A DNA stretch of 64,000 nucleotides from Pseudanabaena sp. PCC 6802 (GTDB lineage: Bacteria > Cyanobacteriota > Cyanobacteriia > Pseudanabaenales > Pseudanabaenaceae), in assembly GCF_000332175.1 (NCBI RefSeq), contig NZ_KB235914.1, forward strand, positions 2,662,868 through 2,726,867, written 5' to 3'. A model generated the notes under the pieces. It saw only the letters and a list, made by a program, of their open reading frames with translations. It did not search any database and was not told where the DNA came from. This document shows positions 26,763 through 33,928 of the stretch, one piece after another (position 1 is the first letter of the stretch; each line of letters begins with the position of its first letter). The position numbers and the translations under genes are program-made.

Positions 26763-29401
26763 GCTGCAATCCGCAGAACCAAACGTGCTTTGCCATTGGC
26801 AGAGCGAGGTGCTGCCCAACTCAGGAGCGATCGCCGCAATCGATCGATCGAAGCCCGATCTTGTAGCGAAGAAGCTCGATCGTCAAGGATGATGCTACTA
26901 ATGCGACCGTTGTTAACTGAGAACTCCAGCACTATATCGCCGCTGAGATTGGTCGGTACGTTCAGGTTTTGCAGGTGGCGCATCAGCGGCTCGATGAGAT
27001 ATACGCGCACCTGTTCTTGCTGTGGCATCTTCCCAGTAATGCCAGTATTCTCAGCTACCGTTACACCAGTTAAACTCACGACTTGAATGCGCGATCGCAC
27101 TGTTGTTTGGTCAGGCGTTTGGTTAGGAGATGGTTTATCGGTTGTAATTGAGGGTTCCGCAGCAGTTGGTTTCGCTTGAGATAATTGAGGACTTGGTTGA
27201 AATCTGGGTGCGGGTGGAGGGGCAACTGGAGCTGCGACTATGCGCTGCTTTGCAATGTAACTACTGGTACCGACATTAGCAGTAGCAGCATCCTTAGCAT
27301 CGTTTCCATAAATCCCTTCAAACTTAACTCCTTGTGGTAGTTCTACGGGCACTTGCACGCGTTCTGTTTTACCATTGGGCTGCACTCGAACCTCTTCGCT
27401 GACCGCGACAAAAGCCGTGTATTGCGATAGCAAACGATAGGACAGTGCCGTGTTAGTAACCGCTTCCACGAGCGACTTAATTTCATTGCCAAACATCTGA
27501 TTCATTAAATCCTTAATGCGAGCGCGTCCCCATAACTGGTCGATGCCAGTATTATTGGCTGGGCGATCGAAATTGACATCTAGAGTTTTCTCATAGCGCT
27601 TGCCGCCAGCAGCAATGCCCGTAATTCGCAGCTTACCGCTAGAGCGATCTTGCTTGCGACCAAAGAGAACTAAGGGCTGATTCGCAAATAGATCGGGGGC
27701 TGCCTGGGGATAGATTTCGGGAGCCGGCCCCGTGCCCTCCCACTGCACCTGAATATTAGTCAGGACGGGGTTGTTAATCTGTCGGAAGAATTTCTCTGCT
27801 ACTGCTTCAGTTGCTTCATCTTGCCGTACCACTTGCGCCGTACCCCGTCCCACTTCGGCGAGGCGATCGAGCAGGAATCGATTGACAGAACTGCCCACGC
27901 CAAATGCATAGAGACGATTCCCTGGTTGGAGGCGCTTTTGCACTTCCGCAATTACCTCATTATCGTTGCCGATGTAACCGTCGGTGAGCAGGACGATACT
28001 GCGGACGCGCCCTTCGTTAGGACTGGGGAATTTCATCACCGCATCGATGCCATTCAACAACTCCGTGCCGCCGTTGGCATCAAGCTGGTTTATATAATTT
28101 AGTGCTTTTTGGCGATTGCTCGCAGAATTCTGTAGAGGTGTAGATGAGAGTTGGCGAGTCGTATTGGCAAAGTCAATAATCGTAAAAGTGTCGTTGGGAT
28201 TGAGACCATGAATAAAGCGACGCATCAGTTCCTGGGATTTCAATAACGGATCGCCGGACTGCGAGCCGGAAGTATCCATCAGAAACACCACATCCTTCGG
28301 CACGATTTCCTCAGTACGATATTCCAAAGCGGGAATTAGATACGTGGCAAAGTGACTGCCGCGATCGCTAGTATTAGTGAGCACGGTTGACTGCAACTGC
28401 TCTCCCGCCACGCGATAGCGCAGAATTAGATCTTTGTTAGGAATCGTATCGGTGGGTGCCAGTTTGACAGCGATCCTGGAGTCGGCATCAGATTGCAGGA
28501 TGACCTGATGGGAGATAGAACGCACGTCCGCAATCGGAGCGCCAGCATCGATTTCAACTTTGACATTAATGTCATGACCGGAGCGCGTTCCTGGTTTGAG
28601 AACTGGTGGCGTAATCCGAGAGGCATCGGGTACGAGATCGGTGTCGGGCGCAGGGTTGGTAGTATTGGGATTGGGCGATCGCGTCTCTGGCTCCTGGCTA
28701 ATTGGTTGGCCAGGGATATAGCGCGGCCCTACCACCATCGGAAAGACAAATTCATAGTCCCCCTTCTCAAATTTGAGACTATCGGTGTAGCGGATCGTGA
28801 CGTTAATTTGCTCCCCTGGTTTGATATTAGCTAGGGATTGCGTGAAAATATTATCGCGTTCTTGGTCCAGCAGTCCTGCGGTCTGTCCTCGCTGTCTTGC
28901 TTGTTCGTAGATGGCTTTGGCCTCGTCGCGTTTTTTGATATCGCCTTTGATAATGCGATCGCCGATCTTAATCTCCATATCGTCAATGGCGGCCTCATCG
29001 GGCAAGGGGAAGACATAGATCGCTTCTAGAGGGCGATCGAAGGGGTTTTGGAATGTCTGCGTGACTTCCACTCGCGATATGTTCCCAGCCACCTTTGCCT
29101 TCACATCGGTATGCTTGAGTGGGAATACCTGCTGTCGTCCTTCTTTATCCAGGACGAATAGACCATTGGCATGACTTTGCTTGGAGTTTTGCGCGTCCGA
29201 GCGATCGCTCTGGTTACCAGATACCTGCTCTGGACCTGGTTGAATAATTGTGGGGTTGGTGGGGATTCGATTGGGCATCTTTCTACCAGATTGAGCGAAG
29301 GTGTAATGTGCTACTGCCACTCCGGTCAGTAGTAAAGCGGTTGGTAATGCGTAACCTAGTTTCATAGAGAGTCCATTCCAGTTCAGCCTGGGATTTTTCA
29401 T
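26756..29401 (-). CDS. VIT and von Willebrand A domain protein, membrane-anchored
   Basis: An 881-residue protein, probably exported. The N-terminal hydrophobic helix (YALPTALLLTGVAVAHYTFA, about 16-36) is a signal or anchor. The VIT domain (about 75-220) has PFDRPLEAIYVFPLPDEAAI. The VWA domain (about 368-545) has the MIDAS motif DTSGSQSG and LLTDGYIGND. After a Pro-rich linker, the last ~90 residues form a domain with SGDIVLEFSVNNGRISSI that resembles the end of the DUF4335 protein at 20205-21743. VIT/VWA proteins of bacteria resemble inter-alpha-trypsin inhibitor heavy chains; a role in adhesion or envelope assembly is inferred. Confidence 0.9.
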   Translation of the reverse strand: MKNPRLNWNGLSMKLGYALPTALLLTGVAVAHYTFAQSGRKMPNRIPTNPTIIQPGPEQVSGNQSDRSDAQNSKQSHANGLFVLDKEGRQQVFPLKHTDVKAKVAGNISRVEVTQTFQNPFDRPLEAIYVFPLPDEAAIDDMEIKIGDRIIKGDIKKRDEAKAIYEQARQRGQTAGLLDQERDNIFTQSLANIKPGEQINVTIRYTDSLKFEKGDYEFVFPMVVGPRYIPGQPISQEPETRSPNPNTTNPAPDTDLVPDASRITPPVLKPGTRSGHDINVKVEIDAGAPIADVRSISHQVILQSDADSRIAVKLAPTDTIPNKDLILRYRVAGEQLQSTVLTNTSDRGSHFATYLIPALEYRTEEIVPKDVVFLMDTSGSQSGDPLLKSQELMRRFIHGLNPNDTFTIIDFANTTRQLSSTPLQNSASNRQKALNYINQLDANGGTELLNGIDAVMKFPSPNEGRVRSIVLLTDGYIGNDNEVIAEVQKRLQPGNRLYAFGVGSSVNRFLLDRLAEVGRGTAQVVRQDEATEAVAEKFFRQINNPVLTNIQVQWEGTGPAPEIYPQAAPDLFANQPLVLFGRKQDRSSGKLRITGIAAGGKRYEKTLDVNFDRPANNTGIDQLWGRARIKDLMNQMFGNEIKSLVEAVTNTALSYRLLSQYTAFVAVSEEVRVQPNGKTERVQVPVELPQGVKFEGIYGNDAKDAATANVGTSSYIAKQRIVAAPVAPPPAPRFQPSPQLSQAKPTAAEPSITTDKPSPNQTPDQTTVRSRIQVVSLTGVTVAENTGITGKMPQQEQVRVYLIEPLMRHLQNLNVPTNLSGDIVLEFSVNNGRISSIILDDRASSLQDRASIDRLRRSLLSWAAPRSANGKARLVLRIAAR

Positions 29402-29529
29402 CCTAGAATGGCATGGCTGTAAACTTCGGCGCGGTCAGTTGCAGTTTTTGTAACGCATTACTCAAGTACGCGACTCCAGACATGCGAATATTTTGTATGA
29501 TTAAGATCTGAGCTATTAGTTTTGTTGTC

Positions 29530-30252
29530 GTGGCAGTTACTTTGAGATCCAAACCCCGATCGCCGATCGTTGGCATCACCATGTACGGTCGGAATGACGC
29601 TAGTGAATTTGCCTTGCAGGCTGTCTACGTGGATGCCGTCCGCAATGCGGGGGGCATTCCCATTTTGTTACCGCCGGGCGAGCCTCACCCAGATCGAATT
29701 TTGCAGCAGGTTGACGGACTGATTTTGGCGGGTGGCGGTGATATCGATCCGGCTATTTATGGTGGCTACTCGCATCCCACCATTTATTCGGTTGATGCGG
29801 AACGCGATCGCACGGAGCTAGCCCTGGCTGAGATGGTGATGGCAGAGGGCGTACCTATTCTGGGCATTTGTCGGGGGATGCAGGTACTGGGTGTGGTTAG
29901 TGGCGGCAATCTTGTTGCACACGTTCCAGACCATTTTGGCGAAAATGTTTTGCATAGATTGGACAATCCGCGCCGCCCCACATCGCATACGGTGGAGGTG
30001 ACCACCCAAAGCCGTCTGGCGGAAGTTCTGAAAGTTACCAATACGGAAGTCACATCCTGGCACCATCAGGCCATCCAATCGGTTTCGGGTGGCTGGCATG
30101 CGGTTGCCCATGCTCCTGACGGCGTGATCGAAGCGATCGAGCACCGCGACCATCCCTGGGCAGTGGCAGTACAATGGCACCCCGAGCTATCAGCACATTG
30201 TCCCGCCCAAAAGGCTTTATTTCACGCCCTGGTAGAGGCAGCATCGAGTTAG
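29530..30252 (+). CDS. Gamma-glutamyl-GABA hydrolase-like class I amidotransferase (peptidase C26)
   Basis: A 240-residue protein with GTG start at 29530. It belongs to the peptidase C26/PuuD family: IVGITMYGRNDASEFALQAVY at the N-terminus, DGLILAGGGDIDPAIYGG, the nucleophile Cys in ILGICRGMQVLGV, and the catalytic His/Glu in VQWHPELSA. PuuD-type enzymes hydrolyse gamma-glutamyl-GABA or related gamma-glutamyl amides. The substrate here is unknown, since no other putrescine pathway gene is near. Confidence 0.9.
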   Translation: MAVTLRSKPRSPIVGITMYGRNDASEFALQAVYVDAVRNAGGIPILLPPGEPHPDRILQQVDGLILAGGGDIDPAIYGGYSHPTIYSVDAERDRTELALAEMVMAEGVPILGICRGMQVLGVVSGGNLVAHVPDHFGENVLHRLDNPRRPTSHTVEVTTQSRLAEVLKVTNTEVTSWHHQAIQSVSGGWHAVAHAPDGVIEAIEHRDHPWAVAVQWHPELSAHCPAQKALFHALVEAASS

Positions 30253-30325
30253 AAAGATAATTCGATCGACCATCCACTTAACCTACAATGGTCAATAGGA
30301 GAGCTGTTTTACCAGGAGACATATC

Positions 30326-30892
30326 ATGGTTTACGTATGCGAGTTAGGCTCGGGTCACAGCATCTATCTTGATAATCAAGGCACCCAAACCATCATTACA
30401 ACAGTTAGCAGCAGTCCGGGACAGCAGCAACAAGCTAGCAGTAGCGTTAGCACTGGCGTTTGGACTGCCCCACCGGAACTGTTCCGCACTCCAAATGGTG
30501 CAGTAATCAAGGTTTTTACCGCGCAAGGAGAAGTTCTGATTAGCGTTCAAGGCAACACTGCCAGCGTTACAAGCGCTGCATCCTTCGTTGGCGGCGCTCA
30601 ACAAATCCAGATGCAGCAGGTTGCTAGCGCTCCCTCTTTCTCCATGCCACCAATGGAACCCATGAAACCGATGCAGCCCATGCAGCCATTAAAAATGGGG
30701 AACATGGAGATAAATATGAATCCGATGGAAATGCGGATGGGAAATATGGAAATGCGCATGGGAAGCGCAGCAGCGGCTTCAACCTCCACTTCCACCTCAA
30801 GTGCCAGTACTCGTCGATTTTGCAGTCAATGCGGTACGGCAGTCGAGCCGAGCGATCGCTTCTGCTCTAGCTGCGGCCATAAATTAGCTTAG
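30326..30892 (+). CDS. Met/Ser/Gln-rich protein with C-terminal zinc ribbon
   Basis: A 188-residue protein, start supported by CCAGGAG. The N-terminal ~95 residues are predicted beta-rich with Ser/Gln-rich stretches. A short methionine-rich, semi-repetitive segment (about 108-153) has MPPMEPMKPMQPMQP and MEMRMGNMEMRMGS. A Ser/Thr/Ala linker leads to a double CxxC zinc ribbon (about 163-187): FCSQCG, then FCSSCGHKL. The Met-rich stretch resembles copper-binding Met motifs, but this is only a compositional likeness. Function unknown. Confidence 0.65.
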   Translation: MVYVCELGSGHSIYLDNQGTQTIITTVSSSPGQQQQASSSVSTGVWTAPPELFRTPNGAVIKVFTAQGEVLISVQGNTASVTSAASFVGGAQQIQMQQVASAPSFSMPPMEPMKPMQPMQPLKMGNMEINMNPMEMRMGNMEMRMGSAAAASTSTSTSSASTRRFCSQCGTAVEPSDRFCSSCGHKLA

Positions 30893-30985
30893 TTGGCAAG
30901 CTAATGTTAGATAGAAATAACCAAAGCAAGCAGCACTCATAAAATAGACAGGCTGTAAAATAGGGACACTGCACTATACGCTAAT

Positions 30986-32494
30986 ATGCCATTCAATCCC
31001 AATGATGCCACTACCTATTACAATCTCGGTAATGCAAAGTATGCTTTAGGTAACTATGAAGGAGCGATCGCCGACTATAGTGAAGCGATTCGCCTCAATC
31101 CCAATGATGCCAATGCCTACTCCAATCGTGGTAGTACGAAGTCTGACTTAGGTGATCGTGAAGGAGCGATCGCAGACTATAGTGAAGCGATTCGCCTCGA
31201 TCCCAATTATGCTCCTGCCTACTACAATCGCGGTAATGCGAAGTCTGACTTAGGCGACAAGGGAGGAGCAATTGCCGACTATAACAAAGCGATTCTCCTT
31301 AATCTCAATTATGCCTATGCCTACTACAATCGCGGTAATGTGAGGTATTACTTAGGGGACAAGGAAGGGGCGATCGCAGACTATAGTGAAGCGATTCGCC
31401 TCGATCCCAATTATGCTCCTGCCTACTACAATCGCGGCAATGCGAAGTCTGACTTAGACAACTATGAAGGAGCGATCGCAGACTTTAACGAAGCGATTCG
31501 ACTCGATCCCAATTATGCCAATACCTACTACAATCGCGGCAATGCGAAGTCTAACTTAGGCAACTATGAAGGAGCGATCACAGACTATAGTGAAGCGATT
31601 CGACTCGATCTCAATGATGCCACTGCCTACTACACTCGCGGGATTGCGAAGTTTATCTTAGAGGATAAAGAAGGAGCGATCGCAGACTTTAACGAAGCGA
31701 TTCGACTCGATCCCAATGATGCCACTGCCTACTACACTCGCGGGGTTGCGAGGTCTAACTTGGGTGACAATGAAGGAGCGATCGCAGACTATAGTGAAGC
31801 GGTTCGCCTCGATCCCAATGATGCCATTGCCTACTCCAATTGCGGGATTGCGAAGTATGAATTAGGTGACAATGAAGGAGCAATCGCAGACTGTAATGAA
31901 GCAATTCATCTCAATCCCAATCTTTTATATCCTTATTGGCTATTGGCAGTTATCTGGGATAAACGTTTCGCTGATAGCCAGAATCCTGCGGATTTAGAGC
32001 AGGCAATTTCTGCCTACGGACGTGCTGTGGCATTGTCGAGCGAGCATCAAGCTGACATTCGAGAAGCACTTGCTGACGCGCAGTATCGTCTTGGTATTTA
32101 CTACGTTCAGCAAGGACGTTGGTATGATGGGTTGGCGCAGTTACAAGCCAACCTTGACTATTATCGCCAAACTGACAATTTAGAGCGGCGAGCAGATGTG
32201 CTAGCCCAGATTGCCCGCGTACAATTACTACTTGGCGATTGGGAAAAGGCTAGACTGCTTTATCGCGATGCCCTGCGCATCTATTGCCATATAAACCACA
32301 AACCAGGTATCGCTAACTGTAGACTGGCTCTGGGTCGTATGATGCTGCACCTCGGCTATTTAGAAGATGCCCAACGCGAACTAGAAATGGCTTCCACTCT
32401 CTATGCCGAACTTGAAAGCCCTCGCAAAGCGGAAGCAGATGAAGTATTGCAGTTAGTCCACCAATTTCAAGCCAAAGGAGTCAAGGTTGCATGA
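30986..32494 (+). CDS. TPR-repeat protein
   Basis: A 502-residue protein made largely of TPRs. Nine 34-residue repeats run from residue 4 to about 309, each of the form NPNDATAYYNRGNAKSDLGD then EGAIADYSEAIRLD, with highly similar DNA of 102 bp per unit. A second, less regular helical TPR-like region (about 310-495) has QADIREALADAQYRLGIYYV and ARLLYRDALRIY. It forms a protein-binding scaffold. Its stop overlaps the ATG of the AAA ATPase gene (ATGA), so the two are translationally coupled and probably work as one complex. Confidence 0.9.
   Translation: MPFNPNDATTYYNLGNAKYALGNYEGAIADYSEAIRLNPNDANAYSNRGSTKSDLGDREGAIADYSEAIRLDPNYAPAYYNRGNAKSDLGDKGGAIADYNKAILLNLNYAYAYYNRGNVRYYLGDKEGAIADYSEAIRLDPNYAPAYYNRGNAKSDLDNYEGAIADFNEAIRLDPNYANTYYNRGNAKSNLGNYEGAITDYSEAIRLDLNDATAYYTRGIAKFILEDKEGAIADFNEAIRLDPNDATAYYTRGVARSNLGDNEGAIADYSEAVRLDPNDAIAYSNCGIAKYELGDNEGAIADCNEAIHLNPNLLYPYWLLAVIWDKRFADSQNPADLEQAISAYGRAVALSSEHQADIREALADAQYRLGIYYVQQGRWYDGLAQLQANLDYYRQTDNLERRADVLAQIARVQLLLGDWEKARLLYRDALRIYCHINHKPGIANCRLALGRMMLHLGYLEDAQRELEMASTLYAELESPRKAEADEVLQLVHQFQAKGVKVA
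30995..31912 (+). repeat. Nine tandem 102-bp coding repeats (TPR units)
   Basis: Each unit begins near AATCCCAATGATGCC and contains GAAGGAGCGATCGC, with HIP1-like GCGATCGC in most copies at the same place. Identity between units is high enough to favour unequal recombination, so copy number may vary between strains. Confidence 0.8.
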
Positions 32495-33720
32495 GCGATA
32501 TCGATCGCCTGTTCCAGCAAAATGACAAAATATTCGAGCGCTGGAATTTACGCGAAATTCCGTTCACGGAAAGTGCTTCCAGCCTGCGCTCCCAAACCCT
32601 CGATCGCGTCTTTACGGGTCGCGTGGAAGAATTGAAACAGGTTGTACCCTTACTGCGAGGTCGCGAACGTAAACGCGTTCTGGTTTATGGTTGGACGGGG
32701 ATCGGCAAATCTGCATTTATCCTCGAAGTATTGCAAGGATTGCAACGTAACGACTCTCAAGCAAAGGTTGCCTACATCACCTTGCAACCAAACATGGATC
32801 TTGGTACGGCAGCCCTGATTGCGCTTGCCCGCGAGATGCCAGAAGATGAGTGGGCGCAACGACAACTCAATGAGATGGGATTAGGTAATCTGATTCGCCA
32901 AAGAGACAGTGAAATTGGCGGTCAATTGGGAATAAGTGCCAAATTCACCGAGAAAATTCTCGATGTAGAGCCAACTAAATATCCTGCCCTTGCCTTTGAA
33001 GGACTGCTGGAAAGGGCTTTAAAAACAAGCGATCGCGTTGCGATCGGCATCGACGATCTTGACAAACAAGATCCGGCGAGAGTCAGACAACTGCTCGAAG
33101 ACGCTCAGGGAATGCTAAAAGGCGATGCCTGGTTTTTCTTGAGCGGACATCCTGGTGGACTCACCCGCGATCTGGTCAACCGCGAACGAGGATTATTCGA
33201 CCTCAGTCTGGAACTAAATCCTTTCGATGTAGATACCACCTACACCATGCTGAAGAAATACCTTGCCAGTGCCAGGATTAAAGATATTTCTGACAACGAC
33301 GAAGTTGCCGCCCTCCATCCCTTCACCCCCGAAACCGCTCGCATTCTCTGTGAAAAGTCTTCTGGCATTCCTCGCTGGTTCAATCGCAGCGCCAGTTACA
33401 TATTGCTCCGCGCCGCCAACCTCGAAGCCGACAAAATCACCCTTGATATTTTGGAAGCAGGACTCGAATATGCCAAAGTGCAACTGCGCGGTCAGACAGG
33501 ATTCACTGCTGAAGAAGCCTATCTCCTCCAACTTATTCTCGGTAAAGGCATTCTTTCTGATGAGAACATTACGCTCGGAGAGCTAGAACGCATGGGTGTA
33601 AAAGAATTTAACGAAATCTTGCCCATGATTAATGCCCTCGTCCAGCAAGACCTCGTGCGCCTCCTGCCAGACGATCGCGCGATCGCGATCGCGCCCAATC
33701 CCATCTTGCAAGCAGAGTAG
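32491..33720 (+). CDS. AAA/STAND-type P-loop ATPase coupled to the TPR protein
   Basis: A 409-residue ATPase. Walker A is GWTGIGKSA (about residues 73-81) and Walker B is VAIGIDDLDK (about 186-195). Upstream FTGRVEELKQVVPLLR resembles the conserved start of Orc1/STAND ATPase domains, and ARILCEKSSGIPRWFNRSA is sensor-2-like. The C-terminal ~100 residues (GFTAEEAYLLQLILG, LGELERMGVKEFNEI) look like winged helix. It has no sensor of its own, so the ATGA-coupled TPR protein may be the partner. The family is typical of regulated signalling ATPases; the actual role is unknown. Confidence 0.8.
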   Translation: MSDIDRLFQQNDKIFERWNLREIPFTESASSLRSQTLDRVFTGRVEELKQVVPLLRGRERKRVLVYGWTGIGKSAFILEVLQGLQRNDSQAKVAYITLQPNMDLGTAALIALAREMPEDEWAQRQLNEMGLGNLIRQRDSEIGGQLGISAKFTEKILDVEPTKYPALAFEGLLERALKTSDRVAIGIDDLDKQDPARVRQLLEDAQGMLKGDAWFFLSGHPGGLTRDLVNRERGLFDLSLELNPFDVDTTYTMLKKYLASARIKDISDNDEVAALHPFTPETARILCEKSSGIPRWFNRSASYILLRAANLEADKITLDILEAGLEYAKVQLRGQTGFTAEEAYLLQLILGKGILSDENITLGELERMGVKEFNEILPMINALVQQDLVRLLPDDRAIAIAPNPILQAE

Positions 33721-33765
33721 CTTTATTTTCGCCACCCCATCCGCACTTTGCGCAACGAAAGATTA

Positions 33766-33860
33766 TATAGCGGTTTTCAGGTGAAAACGAGAAGGGGGTT
33801 TGGGGGCGTTGCCCCCAAGAAAGGGTTTCACCCCTTCACCCCGTCCATAAAACCCGTAAT
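33766..33860. repeat. GC-core palindromic element, copy 1
   Basis: It begins TATAGCGGTTTTCAGGTGAAAACG and contains the core GGGGGCGTTGCCCCC and CACCCCTTCACCCC. The 3' arm is degraded. It belongs to the family described for 41267-41379 and 49362-49517 and lies between convergent genes. Confidence 0.75.
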
Positions 33861-33928
33861 CCAACGAATTCAGTAACGATTTGACTGGGTTTAAGCCTAT
33901 ATTTTGCTTATTTCAGTACATTCTGCAA

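Noticed and set aside
30995-31912. Regular 102-bp repeats as a CRISPR-like or satellite array
   Set aside because: They encode 34-residue TPR units in one open frame with no unique spacers.
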